The notes under the pieces were generated by a model. It worked only from the letters and a program-made list of their open reading frames with translations. It made no database searches and was not told the origin of the DNA. A stretch of 64,000 bases of DNA, taken from Pedobacter schmidteae (lineage in GTDB: Bacteria > Bacteroidota > Bacteroidia > Sphingobacteriales > Sphingobacteriaceae). Below are positions 38,596-47,455 of this stretch, piece after piece (position 1 is the first letter of the stretch; the number at the start of each line of letters is the position of its first letter). The position numbers and the translations under genes were made by a program. The stretch lies in contig NZ_LS999839.1 of NCBI RefSeq assembly GCF_900564155.1, forward strand, positions 3,159,097 to 3,223,096, read 5' to 3'.

Positions 38596-38625
38596 TTTGC
38601 AAACATCAATGAATTGCTATATTTG
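38596..38625 (+). promoter_or_regulatory. Promoter of tRNA-Ser
   Basis: TTTG at 38596-38599 and TATATTTG at 38618-38625, with 18 nt between, form a good Bacteroidota -33/-7 promoter 33 nt before the tRNA. A similar CTTTGCACTCCCTT stretch precedes tRNA-Pro at about 38797-38810. Confidence 0.6.
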
Positions 38626-38658
38626 CACTCCCTCAGCGAGGATACGCTGACAGAAAAA

Positions 38659-38746
<88 letters not shown>

Positions 38747-38779
38747 TGAAATAATAAAGTTGTGCTGAAGTAGGATTTA

Positions 38780-40423
38780 TCATTTAAAAATCGTTTCTTT
38801 GCACTCCCTTCGAAAAAGGGAAAAAGATACCAAGTTCGGGGTGTAGCGTAGCCCGGTATCGCGCCACATTTGGGATGTGGAGGTCGTAGGTTCGAATCCT
38901 GCCACCCCGACTTCACAGGACAAGTCAAACTTAGTGTTTGCTTGTCCTTTTTTATTTTCCTCTAATTTCTTGTTAATCAGATAAATATATTGAAGGATGG
39001 TGTTCATTCTAGCGGTTCGAAGATGCACCCCGTCGAATGTGAAGTTTTCCGGGAACATTGCTGACACTAACCTTCGTAAATCCTCTGTATCTGCTTTTTT
39101 AGCCGCTTTGTCCAGTTTTAGCAGGTGTTCGATACCTTCGTTTAATAAATCTTCGACATTTGTACTGTCACGCTGAATCGTAGTCAGCCTTTTTTCCAGG
39201 CGAACAATTTGTTCGGTATAACCGGTTTTCAATGCCCTGAAATCATCATCATCTATTTTTCCGGATGCAATTAGGTTACGGGCATTGGAAAGTTTTGCTT
39301 CCAGATCTTTGATTTGTTTCAATACTACTCGCTTTTCAGATTGGATTTCTTTGGTCTGCCCATGATAATGTTCACTTATGACCATCGCATATAGGCGCTT
39401 AACTTCTTTTCTTGGCATAAACTGTTCTATTTCATCATAGAACGCTTGATTAAGGGCTTCAGCCTTTTGTCTTTCTTTGCACGGCCTTACGCAATGATAA
39501 TAAGAATAATAGCTTTTACGGCCTTTAGAAGTGCTTGCAGTAAGCATCTTTCCACACCTTTGGCATTTAACGAAGCCGCGGAATGGAAATTTTTCATCGG
39601 TAAGAATCTTTGGCTGGTATTGCCTGCCTCTGCCATCCAGTACATCCTGAACCTGATAAAACAATTCCTCAGAGATTATTGGCTCATGTTGACTCTTTGT
39701 AAACTGTGCTTCCTCGTCTTTAAATTTTGGTACAAATATCTTTCCGCAATAGACCGGGTTTCGCATGGCAAAATGAAAGAGACTTTTTGCACGTTTAAAA
39801 CCTCGAATGCAAGCTTCATTGAAAATTTGCTCCGTGTTGAATATCCCTTTTGCAATTTCCTCAAATGCCCAGCGTATGATTGAAGCATCGGGTTCCGTTG
39901 GTACAATGTATTTACGACCGTCCTCAGCTGTTTTATTTGCATAGCCTACAGGAGCAAGGCCCATGTATCTACCTTCTTTCATAGCCCTTCGCATTCCATA
40001 GGTTACGTTTAGCGCCCTGCGGTCATTTTCAACTTCCGGCTGAGCGAGATAGATTGCCAGCATCATTTTGTTTTCTGGTATGGATAAGTCCAGCGGTTGT
40101 TCAATCGCCTGGGGGTCAATACCCAGTTTGCCTAGTAAGCTGATCATTTGATACGCATCGCCTGTATTCCGGGAAAATCTGTCCCATTTAGTGAAAAGGA
40201 TGGTATCTATTTTACCCTTATACTTTTTTAAGTTTAATATGAGCCTTTTCCATTCGGGGCGGTTAAAGGTTTTTGCGGAATGGTCTTCATAGATCACATC
40301 CCTGACCAGTATGGAATTGGTGACGCAGAAACGGCGTAAACGTTCTTCCTGATCTCTTTGTGAATAGCCCTTATCAGCCTGTTCATCGGTGCTCACCCGA
40401 ACATATAGATCTGCTACTTTCAT
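38780..40423 (-). CDS. Large serine recombinase (site-specific integrase)
   Basis: A 547-residue large serine recombinase that would insert and excise the element it sits on. Catalytic serine is S11 in YVRVSTDEQ. Next: resolvase domain to about 150 (with DRFSRN), recombinase domain (MRRAMKEGRYMGLAPVGY), zinc ribbon (KCQRCGKML...CVRPCKER near 280-315), and a coiled coil. The native-looking end is near residue 495. After that the frame runs over a terminator and antisense through tRNA-Pro (about residues 505-529) before a stop at 38780. So the true C-terminus may have been altered when the element integrated. It overlaps the small ORF upstream by 41 nt. Confidence 0.92.
   Translation of the reverse strand: MKVADLYVRVSTDEQADKGYSQRDQEERLRRFCVTNSILVRDVIYEDHSAKTFNRPEWKRLILNLKKYKGKIDTILFTKWDRFSRNTGDAYQMISLLGKLGIDPQAIEQPLDLSIPENKMMLAIYLAQPEVENDRRALNVTYGMRRAMKEGRYMGLAPVGYANKTAEDGRKYIVPTEPDASIIRWAFEEIAKGIFNTEQIFNEACIRGFKRAKSLFHFAMRNPVYCGKIFVPKFKDEEAQFTKSQHEPIISEELFYQVQDVLDGRGRQYQPKILTDEKFPFRGFVKCQRCGKMLTASTSKGRKSYYSYYHCVRPCKERQKAEALNQAFYDEIEQFMPRKEVKRLYAMVISEHYHGQTKEIQSEKRVVLKQIKDLEAKLSNARNLIASGKIDDDDFRALKTGYTEQIVRLEKRLTTIQRDSTNVEDLLNEGIEHLLKLDKAAKKADTEDLRRLVSAMFPENFTFDGVHLRTARMNTILQYIYLINKKLEENKKGQANTKFDLSCEVGVAGFEPTTSTSQMWRDTGLRYTPNLVSFSLFRRECKETIFK
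38837..38910 (+). tRNA. tRNA-Pro (anticodon TGG)
   Basis: A 74-nt gene. Acceptor CGGGGTG pairs with CACCCCG, discriminator A at 38910; no CCA. The anticodon stem CCACA/TGTGG encloses loop TTTGGGA, anticodon TGG at 38871-38873. T-arm GGTTCGAATCC present. The serine recombinase gene reads through it on the other strand, so this tRNA is probably at or next to the integration site of the mobile element. Confidence 0.97.
38918..38953 (+). terminator. Terminator downstream of tRNA-Pro
   Basis: GGACAAG and CAAAC pair with GTTTG and CTTGTCC, with one bulged T, followed by six or more T. It works on the plus strand only, for the tRNA. On the minus strand it lies inside the recombinase reading frame. 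Confidence 0.85.
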
Positions 40424-40580
40424 GATTATTTATGTAGTGTTTTACTACTATTTTAGCTAAAATTCTTAGGAAATCCAAAATAAGTTGTGATTCGTTAAGG
40501 CTTACTTCAAGGCCGTCTTCCCGAAGTATTTTTTGAGCTTTTTCAGCCGTTAGCGGGCTATTTACAGAGGTGTTATTCAT
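40383..40580 (-). CDS. Small recombinase-associated protein
   Basis: A 65-residue protein that ends 41 nt inside the recombinase gene, in another frame. The middle (TAEKAQKILREDGLEVSLNESQLILDF) is a two-helix pattern seen in small ORFs placed directly upstream of recombinases or transposases in Bacteroidota. It may act as a recombination directionality or regulatory factor, but this is a guess from position. Overlap indicates coupled translation. Confidence 0.65.
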   Translation of the reverse strand: MNNTSVNSPLTAEKAQKILREDGLEVSLNESQLILDFLRILAKIVVKHYINNHESSRSICSGEHR

Positions 40581-40632
40581 AGTCGATAGTTAAGAATCAC
40601 AAGTATCCTCAACCAGGTTTTCTTTTTTACTC

Positions 40633-40709
40633 TAGTAGAGATAAATAAATGTTTCCCCGACTTTTCTGTACAATCGGTTTATCTCTACTAGTGATGAACA
40701 GATTTTTGG
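40633..40709. repeat. Inverted repeat with shared 30-bp motif, copy 1
   Basis: TAGTAGAGATAAA at 40633-40645 is the exact inverse of TTTATCTCTACTA at 40678-40690. The right arm continues into ACTAGTGATGAACAG and a T-run. The whole right part recurs at 48421-48451 with few differences. It sits between the recombinase module and the Mrr-like gene; likely a protein-binding site of the element. Confidence 0.6.
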
Positions 40710-40793
40710 TTAAATGTCCAACTAAAGACTTTCACTATTTGAATAACGATATTCAACTATTCCATGGACTATAAAAAATCTTAATTTTAAAAT

Positions 40794-41657
40794 ATGGAAA
40801 ACGGAAGCAGTAAAGATTTAGACTGGAAGGAATATGAAGCGGTGACAAGATATATCTATGAAAATCTAGGGGCTAAAAATGGCATCAAGATTAAGGGGCA
40901 CGGCAGAAATTTTAAGGTAACAGGGAAATCTGGTGAGAAGTATCAAATCGATGTACTGACAGAACAGCGTGACGGAGATAACAGCCGTCTGACGGCGATA
41001 GAATGCAAGTTCATGAAAAAAAAAGTTACAAAAGAAATTGTAATGAAGTTACATTCAGTGATGGAGGATGCGGATATTGAAAGTGGTATCATCGTGTGCA
41101 AAGCTGGATATACAAAGGGAACCATGAACTATGCTGCGTATAAGGGCATAAAGCTAGTCGAGCTGAGGGAAGCGGGGGCGAATGATATGAACGGAAAGCA
41201 TACCATTGATGTCGGAATTCTGGATATCAATATAAAGGACACGCTTACACGTCCTATAATCACAATGATAGATCTCGGAGCTAAGGTGATTACAGATCAA
41301 AATGAGATCATGGCCATGCATTATACAACGATGTTCAATTCAGATGGCAAGGAGGTACGTTTCAATACCTGCCTACTTGAATTTAGTAAAGATTTGCATA
41401 ATGAGGATAACGTAATGAAAACCACCACAAAGATTTATACGCCTGCAGGGGGAAGATTGATTTGGCACAGCAAGGCGGAAGAATTAATTATAGAAAAAAT
41501 TGTGATTACTGGTTTTCTAACCAAAACCGATACAAGTTCGAAACGGTCATTTCAACTTGTTGATCAGGTCTGGATGATCATGAAAGAAATTTTTGAGAAA
41601 AAGGCCTACAAATTGTCTAAAAGCGGATTGTTATTCATGGACGCCGATATATCTTAG
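40794..41657 (+). CDS. Mrr-like restriction endonuclease family protein
   Basis: A 287-residue protein. The N-terminal half has a restriction-endonuclease-like fold: D53 in QIDVL and E70/K72 in AIECK make the D...ExK catalytic set, and GYTKGTMNYAAYKGIKLVEL after it is typical of Mrr-type domains. The C-terminal half (about 135-287) is not recognised and may bind DNA or a partner. Mrr-type enzymes cleave modified DNA in type IV restriction; here it may protect the element or the host. It lies alone, 370 nt from the recombinase start. Confidence 0.75.
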   Translation: MENGSSKDLDWKEYEAVTRYIYENLGAKNGIKIKGHGRNFKVTGKSGEKYQIDVLTEQRDGDNSRLTAIECKFMKKKVTKEIVMKLHSVMEDADIESGIIVCKAGYTKGTMNYAAYKGIKLVELREAGANDMNGKHTIDVGILDINIKDTLTRPIITMIDLGAKVITDQNEIMAMHYTTMFNSDGKEVRFNTCLLEFSKDLHNEDNVMKTTTKIYTPAGGRLIWHSKAEELIIEKIVITGFLTKTDTSSKRSFQLVDQVWMIMKEIFEKKAYKLSKSGLLFMDADIS

Positions 41658-41798
41658 TCAATTTATTGGAAAAGCTGGTTTGATGCTCATACCATAAACA
41701 ATCTATTTGATACTATTTTCTTGTATTTCAATTATTTATAGAACTTATTTTATCCATAAAGCAGAAAAATCCGGAAAGCTCGTATATTTATTTTCAGC

Positions 41799-42623
41799 AT
41801 GAAATATGATCGTAAATTTATAATAGCTGATCAGCTCCGGCTTTCTTACATAGAATTGAATCCTGATAAACAAAAGACAATAATATTCTTTCATGGTAAT
41901 TCCAATTCTGCTGATCTATGGCATTTACAGCTTTCTGCTCCATCTTTGCAGTCCTACAGGCTGATTGCGGTGGATTTACCATGTCATGGACAATCTGAAT
42001 CCCTGTCAGATATCAGTATTCAATCATTAGGGCGTCTAATGGCACAATTTGTTATTGCCATATCGAATGATAAGCCTTTTACATTGGTCGGACTTTCATT
42101 AGGTGGCAATATCGTGACGGAAATGCTTCCGTTCGTTCCGCTGCCTGATGGTATTGTGATTGTTTCTTCAGCGATTGTGGGAACTGAAATCACACCTTCG
42201 GATATTCGGTCAACAGCTTTAAGCGAAGCCGTTCTTTTTTCTGATAAAACAGAGAACAATCAGGTTGCTTTATATTTTGATACAGTCTTACATTCAGATA
42301 ATTCTGGATTTGTTGAGTTATTGTTAGAAGATTATTACTCTACTTCTAATGTTTTCCGTGGAAAACTATTAAATAGTATTGTTGAACAACGGTTCTCAAA
42401 TGAGATTGATTTGATCCGAAATGCAAATATACCCTGTCTGTTTACCGTAGGAGGAAAGGATGATGTCATAGGACCTGAACTATTGCAAGATATTAGATTG
42501 CCGCTTTGGAAAAACAAAATTCATGGGTTCAGTAAGTCAGGCCATTTTATCAACCTGGATCAGCCTGAGGAGTTTAACAATCTGCTTTATGAGTATATCA
42601 ATTCTACACATAACCATGTGTAA
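41799..42623 (+). CDS. Alpha/beta hydrolase
   Basis: A 274-residue alpha/beta hydrolase. FFHGNSNSADLW is the oxyanion-hole region, GLSLGG the nucleophile elbow (Ser), KDDVIGP the acid region and KSGHFINL the catalytic His. No signal peptide, so it is cytosolic. The substrate is unknown; lactones and esters are options. It faces a LuxR-type regulator with the two ends overlapping by 20 nt. Confidence 0.88.
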   Translation: MKYDRKFIIADQLRLSYIELNPDKQKTIIFFHGNSNSADLWHLQLSAPSLQSYRLIAVDLPCHGQSESLSDISIQSLGRLMAQFVIAISNDKPFTLVGLSLGGNIVTEMLPFVPLPDGIVIVSSAIVGTEITPSDIRSTALSEAVLFSDKTENNQVALYFDTVLHSDNSGFVELLLEDYYSTSNVFRGKLLNSIVEQRFSNEIDLIRNANIPCLFTVGGKDDVIGPELLQDIRLPLWKNKIHGFSKSGHFINLDQPEEFNNLLYEYINSTHNHV

Positions 42624-43410
42624 AAGCATAGCGAATGACACCAATAACTGTTTTGGAGTTTGTTTTTAAAATGAGGTTACGGCGATAAGTATCAACTGTA
42701 TGACGGCTGATACCTAGTTTTTTAGCAATTTCTACACTGGTCAGGTCATCACATAGATATTTCATGACTTCTATTTCCCGGGGTGTTAAAATCGCTTCCT
42801 GCTCGTCAGAAAAATAAGTATTCACCAATAAAGGCTTGCCGGTTCCTATTCCTGAGTTTGTTGTATGGATCAATGGTTCGATGGTCTGAACGATTTTTGA
42901 ATCGTTCCTGTAATGGGTAATATCTTCTAGGAATCCGAGGGCTGCCAGGGGCATTCCGTTTTCTAAGGATTTGATAAAAACAGATTGTTGTAAAACATTA
43001 CGATAATCCCCTCTGCTTGTCCGTATTCTATAATTGCATTTAAGGACGTAATTTGTATGATCTGCTATCGGTTTATCTTTTAGGAATTGGATATTATTGA
43101 TAATAACTTTCTCGCTATAGACCTTCAAATCTTTTTTATGAAACAAGCTGACGGCCAGTTCCACGCCACCGTCAAGAAAATGAGATAATGGCCTGTCAAT
43201 AAAGCTGCTGATTTTATCGGTGCCGAAGATATAATTTCCAGTGGTGTAATCCAGAATATAACTGGCAGGCATAAGACTGTAAAAGTGGTTAAAGTAGTAG
43301 CCGATCTTACTGGGACGATCCCTTTGCTGCTTGAAAATATCACCTAGTTCACCAATATCGTAATGTTTAATGGTCTGTAAAAAATCAGAATAATTTTTTG
43401 GCAACTTCAT
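42604..43410 (-). CDS. LuxR family transcriptional regulator
   Basis: A 268-residue regulator. The C-terminal 60 residues form a GerE/LuxR helix-turn-helix (LTPREIEVMKYLCDDLTSVEIAKKL, shown in parts: LTPREIEVMKYL and ISRHTVDTYRRNLILK). The N-terminal 180 residues look PAS-like (YFNHFYSLMPASYILDYTTG) and could sense a small ligand. It is not an acyl-homoserine-lactone type by any visible motif. It converges on the hydrolase gene with a 20-nt overlap, so antisense effects are possible. Confidence 0.87.
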   Translation of the reverse strand: MKLPKNYSDFLQTIKHYDIGELGDIFKQQRDRPSKIGYYFNHFYSLMPASYILDYTTGNYIFGTDKISSFIDRPLSHFLDGGVELAVSLFHKKDLKVYSEKVIINNIQFLKDKPIADHTNYVLKCNYRIRTSRGDYRNVLQQSVFIKSLENGMPLAALGFLEDITHYRNDSKIVQTIEPLIHTTNSGIGTGKPLLVNTYFSDEQEAILTPREIEVMKYLCDDLTSVEIAKKLGISRHTVDTYRRNLILKTNSKTVIGVIRYAFTHGYV

Positions 43411-43652
43411 ACTTACTGATAATCTATTATAGAAAATTCTTTAATCTCATTGCATTAAGGATGATACCTCTAAGGTAAATTATTTTTTTTAGTTCGCATC
43501 CTCAATAATGAGGATATGCCATTAGTTTGCCTGATCTAACTTTGTGCGAAGACTTAGGGAATAAAAAATATTAAACATTACTGCGTCTATTGGCATAAGT
43601 GACTTTTGCAATGCTTTATCTAATCTTACCATAACAATAAAAACTAAATAAA

Positions 43653-44387
43653 ATGAAAAAAACAATTTACGCTCTAACGGTGGCGGCATCTATGATGCTG
43701 GCATCATCGGTCCAGGCACAAACGGAAACCCTGACAAATAAAACCGTCACCGACCTGATTAAGGCAGGATTGGAAAAGTCAGTTATCATTACCACGATTA
43801 ACAACGCTCCAGCCAGGTTTGACGTGTCGGCAAATGGCTTGATTGCCCTTAAGAATGCTAAAGTGCCTAACGAGATCATTACAGCAATGGTTGAAAAATC
43901 CAGTGGTGTATCTACTGGGACAAGTGGTGCTTCATCTTCTGGTAAAGGCAAGCCTTCTATACTAAATCATCCGCATTTTGGCAATCAGCCATTGGAAAAA
44001 GTAACTGCTCAAATCAGTACGAAAATTAGAGGGCTGGGCTATGGTGGTACAGATGTACAATATCAGCTGGATGGTGAAGCGGCTAAAGTCCGTGTCCCTG
44101 CGGGCAGTCCTGAAGTCTCTTTCACGATCAATACCGGAAATGGAACGGTACCAAGCCTGACCCTATATAAAGCGGAAGTGAAAAAAGGCAGTCGCATAGC
44201 CATTACAGCGAAAGGACGTTTAACGGGCATGAAAGCCTCAAAAAATATGATTTCCTGCAATAGCTCTGACTTAGGTAATGGCGTTATAAAACTAAGCCCT
44301 GCGGTTAAATTGGAAAAAGGTGAATACGTTTTTATCAACGTATCCCTGACTGGTGCAGCCGATACCTATGCTTTTGGTGTTGAGTAG
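43653..44387 (+). CDS. Secreted hypothetical protein, first gene of secreted-protein run
   Basis: A 244-residue protein with signal peptide (MMLASSVQAQ). Residues 25-90 are helical with a repeat-like NKTVTDLIKAGLEKSVIITTI and IALKNAKVPNEIITAMVEKS pattern. A Ser/Gly linker then leads to a strand-rich C-terminal domain (130-244). Neither part is recognised. An upstream hairpin at 43498-43515 and a TAACTTTG element at 43537-43544 may form its control region. The next three plus-strand genes follow with 20-40 nt gaps. Confidence 0.68.
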   Translation: MKKTIYALTVAASMMLASSVQAQTETLTNKTVTDLIKAGLEKSVIITTINNAPARFDVSANGLIALKNAKVPNEIITAMVEKSSGVSTGTSGASSSGKGKPSILNHPHFGNQPLEKVTAQISTKIRGLGYGGTDVQYQLDGEAAKVRVPAGSPEVSFTINTGNGTVPSLTLYKAEVKKGSRIAITAKGRLTGMKASKNMISCNSSDLGNGVIKLSPAVKLEKGEYVFINVSLTGAADTYAFGVE

Positions 44388-44425
44388 AACCGACAAATAA
44401 TGTTACATCTAAAAATCTACGAGAT

Positions 44426-45244
44426 ATGCGATATTATTTACTGTTATTTGGCCTGCTATTAAGTACCCTATTAATTTCTACTATTTCTGTTTTGGCACAG
44501 GAAGAGCGTACCAATGCTAATTTGCCAGTAATATCTGATCCTATAATTTGGTCAATGGAAAGCGCCACGGGTTGGATAAAAAATAAAGAAGCCCAATGGC
44601 TGGAGGGGAAAAACAAAATACAACGCAAAGCTATGAGCGTTTCAAACAAAGCTGATTGGGAACAAGGTATTAATTCTGTAGGCCTTGATAATTTTATCAA
44701 ATTTGAAGTCAGGGAAATGAGCTTTGGTGGAAAGGAGTTTTTATTGTTCACTAAACTAATGAATGATGGATATTGGAAATACAAAGCGATCAAAACGGGT
44801 TGGACACCTGAAATCAGAATTCAGTATATGGTCATTAGAAAGGGGGAAGGCATTTTCAAGATTCCTAAAGATGATGCCACTTTCATGGACATAAATACCA
44901 CCTGCTATTTCAGGAATATGTTTGCATACAGTGCAGATTATCTTAATAAAATCGCTATAGATATTGGCAAACAGAATGCGGACCAACCCCGTTTAAAAGA
45001 CGTTGGCTCGACCATTACGCTTAGAATTTTCTTTCAGGAATTGAAAGACGGAAAATCATGTCGGTTTCATTTTACGACTGGCGGCGACAATAATTCTATC
45101 GAATGGATGCTGCTACCGATAGATGGCCACCATATCCTTACCTCGGTTATGAAAGATTATTATTTCGAGGCACCGAAAGAAAAACTGACTGGTTTTATAG
45201 ATATGCTGGTTCCTGCCGATAAAAAACATAAAGTCAAAAAATAA
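44426..45244 (+). CDS. Secreted hypothetical protein
   Basis: A 272-residue protein with a signal peptide (LLISTISVLAQ). The mature chain mixes helices and strands (GGKEFLLFTKLMNDGYWKY, MFAYSADYLNKIAIDIGK) with no known motif. Second gene of the run 43653-46705. Function unknown. Confidence 0.65.
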   Translation: MRYYLLLFGLLLSTLLISTISVLAQEERTNANLPVISDPIIWSMESATGWIKNKEAQWLEGKNKIQRKAMSVSNKADWEQGINSVGLDNFIKFEVREMSFGGKEFLLFTKLMNDGYWKYKAIKTGWTPEIRIQYMVIRKGEGIFKIPKDDATFMDINTTCYFRNMFAYSADYLNKIAIDIGKQNADQPRLKDVGSTITLRIFFQELKDGKSCRFHFTTGGDNNSIEWMLLPIDGHHILTSVMKDYYFEAPKEKLTGFIDMLVPADKKHKVKK

Positions 45245-45266
45245 TATAGTATAACACGATAATGAT

Positions 45267-46157
45267 ATGAGAAAAATACTTTACGCTGTGGCGTTGGTGG
45301 CATCGGTGATGCTGGCATCATGCTCAAAAAAGGATGCACAACCTGGACCTGATAAATCAAGAGAAGCCATTACAAAATTGCAAAAGGACATTTTGGGTAA
45401 GTGGGTATTTTCAAATACCGTATTCCCGAAGACTTCAGCTGCAAAGGGCCAGGCAAATGCGCGTGTTGGGGACGTTTTACCATCTGCAGGCAAGTTTGCG
45501 AGGACTTCCTATACGGCAAATGTGGTGGCTAAGACTGGATTTATTGAATTTTTGAAGAATAATACCTATCTCGTTTATGATGCAGATGGCAATTATTTTA
45601 CGGGAACATTTGATGTGAGGGATGGTCAGACGATAGATTTAGCGGGATTTGGCACAATCAATGAAATAAAGTTCACGCAGGAAAAGATTGATTTTATCGT
45701 TAATTACACCGCTCAAAATAAAAAACTGACTATTTCTGCGAATAGAGCGGTTTCAATTCCTTTGACTGAGCGGACTGAACTTTTGACGGGGAAAATATGG
45801 TCAGTAACTGGGGAAGAAAAGGGGCAGGCAACATTTTTTAATGCACCAATCGATATTCAAAATTCTCAGGACGGCAGTATTCTGCTGACAAGCTGGGTTG
45901 ATAAAATAACTTTTTTATTTTCCAGCTCAGGTACTTACAGTATTCATTTTTATTATCAAAATAAACTTCTCGCAGTAAATATGTTTAACTGGAAATGGCA
46001 TTCCACGGATGCGAACAAACTTGTTTATTGGGGATATAGTGAAACCGTGGATGAAGACCAGTTTGAAGTGATTCGTGAAATTACCAAGGATGTTTTAAGG
46101 TGGTCAAATTTTGACGATGGAAAAGAAGCAAAATATGTAATGCGGCCTGCTCAGTAA
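45267..46157 (+). CDS. Lipoprotein of unknown function
   Basis: A 296-residue lipoprotein (VASVMLASC). The signal resembles that of the first gene of the run (VALVASVMLASC against TVAASMMLASS), pointing to a shared origin of the leaders. The mature part has several strands (YLVYDADGNYFTGTFDVRD, YSIHFYYQNKLLAVN). It looks like a lipid-anchored lipocalin-type or META-type domain, but no firm match. Third gene of the run. Confidence 0.65.
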   Translation: MRKILYAVALVASVMLASCSKKDAQPGPDKSREAITKLQKDILGKWVFSNTVFPKTSAAKGQANARVGDVLPSAGKFARTSYTANVVAKTGFIEFLKNNTYLVYDADGNYFTGTFDVRDGQTIDLAGFGTINEIKFTQEKIDFIVNYTAQNKKLTISANRAVSIPLTERTELLTGKIWSVTGEEKGQATFFNAPIDIQNSQDGSILLTSWVDKITFLFSSSGTYSIHFYYQNKLLAVNMFNWKWHSTDANKLVYWGYSETVDEDQFEVIREITKDVLRWSNFDDGKEAKYVMRPAQ

Positions 46158-46180
46158 TTATCAATAAACTATTACATAAC

Positions 46181-46705
46181 ATGAAAGCAACTACGCATTT
46201 TTTAATCGGTTTTGTTGCAGTAGGCCTGCTGACTTTTACAAGCTGTAAAAAGAACAGTGATGAGGACCAGGAGGATAAACAACCAACGACAAAGACAAAA
46301 TCATATAAGGAGTTATGGTTTAGGCCCCCTTATGGCGGAAGTACTGAGGTCCATGAGATCGCCATCCTTTGGGAAGATGGAAAGGAAACGTCCTATCGCA
46401 GTTACAGCGAAGGAGCTGCGATGTTCTTGTATGATAATAATGAACCACTGCTTTCCGTTGAGGATAAGGTTATTTGGTCTGCTCGTGATGCTGCAGCATT
46501 CCCTGCGGATGCAAAGGATAAATTTAAGGTCACCATGAGCAATGGTGCTGTGATCACGGGTGTGCCGTCAAAAGATGCTCAGATACTTGCCTGGCATTAT
46601 CGCGGAGAAAATGCTGATTTACAACAGGTAAAGTTACTGGCTAACCAACAAGCCACGATGGGGACGAAAGACCGGAAATTCGAGGTTTTAGGGGACACGC
46701 CTTAA
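46181..46705 (+). CDS. Lipoprotein of unknown function
   Basis: A 174-residue lipoprotein (LLTFTSC), followed by a charged DEDQEDKQPTTK linker and a strand-rich domain (EIAILWEDGKETSYRSY). Last gene of the run. Nothing specific recognised; the run may encode surface parts that work together. Confidence 0.65.
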   Translation: MKATTHFLIGFVAVGLLTFTSCKKNSDEDQEDKQPTTKTKSYKELWFRPPYGGSTEVHEIAILWEDGKETSYRSYSEGAAMFLYDNNEPLLSVEDKVIWSARDAAAFPADAKDKFKVTMSNGAVITGVPSKDAQILAWHYRGENADLQQVKLLANQQATMGTKDRKFEVLGDTP

Positions 46706-46846
46706 ACATTTATCTTAATGATATTTTATAGAGGGTTGGGATATAACCGTGTCGGTCTGGTTCTCGATTAAAGAAACTGCAATAAGAGGCTTAATTTTGA
46801 AAGCGGTACTTGTCTGTCTATATGTATTGCTTTTCCTGTATATTAT

Positions 46847-47071
46847 CTACTCATTTTCTGGCAATTTAATCTCACCCAGATCAATGCTGGGGGAGGAAAG
46901 AATAAAGTTAAGATAGATATTGCACACCAGCAGTAGATCTTCATAACTCGCACCAGGATTTTCGGGAATTGATTTCTTGCAAGCGAAAAGGAATTTCTCC
47001 GCATCAATTGAGGATAAGGTAATTCCCCGTTTCGAGATCACCGCTTTAAATAATTTTTCTTCTAGTTCCAT
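46847..47071 (-). CDS. Small hypothetical protein
   Basis: A 74-residue acidic protein, all helical by appearance (MELEEKLFKAVISKRG, YEDLLLVCNIYLNFIL). It is on the opposite strand from the secreted-protein run. No known family; coding character is plausible from codon pattern. Confidence 0.45.
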   Translation of the reverse strand: MELEEKLFKAVISKRGITLSSIDAEKFLFACKKSIPENPGASYEDLLLVCNIYLNFILSSPSIDLGEIKLPENE

Positions 47072-47169
47072 TTTATACTCTTAATAACCATAATTTTTAT
47101 CAATTGCATCCGGCATACCGCACTTTTATTTGAAAGTGGTACATTCCAGGATTCATCAATTATTTTACT

Positions 47170-47455
47170 ACTTAAAATGCAGTACATTGTTGTTATCCAG
47201 GTAAGATTTTATGCCGGAAATCAATGCCAGATCATCCTGAAAAAGAGAAATGGGCTGATGACGATCTAATATCCCTGAAAACTTTTTATACCTGAACTTC
47301 GGCTCATCGATCACTACCTGTATATACTAAAGAAAGAGTCATAACATTCGCAAATACATAAAGAATAAATACTCATTCTTTGAAAGTATATTAAATTTCT
47401 GTCCGATTTCCATCATCAGCGGTTCTTTATATAAATACAGGTTAGATTTTGGTTA
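47170..47455 (-). pseudogene. Possible decayed reading frame with two internal stops
   Basis: This stretch (369 nt between called genes) carries no intact ORF. On the minus strand one frame reads KEPLMMEIGQKFNILSKNEY, then MYLRML, a TGA, three residues, a TAG, then IQVVIDEPKFRYKKFSGIL and a hydrophilic end NNNVLHFK. The codon pattern looks like former coding sequence, so a pseudogene is suggested. Identity unknown; two stops could also mean that the pattern is chance. Confidence 0.3.

Noticed and set aside
39446..39883. A 145-codon plus-strand frame opposite the recombinase
   Set aside because: Cys/Phe-rich antisense of the zinc-ribbon and recombinase domain; no motif.
43498..43515. Hairpin ATCCTCA/TGAGGAT as a terminator
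   Set aside because: It lacks a following T-run and lies upstream of divergent genes; it is more likely part of a control region, so it is only mentioned under the neighbouring gene.
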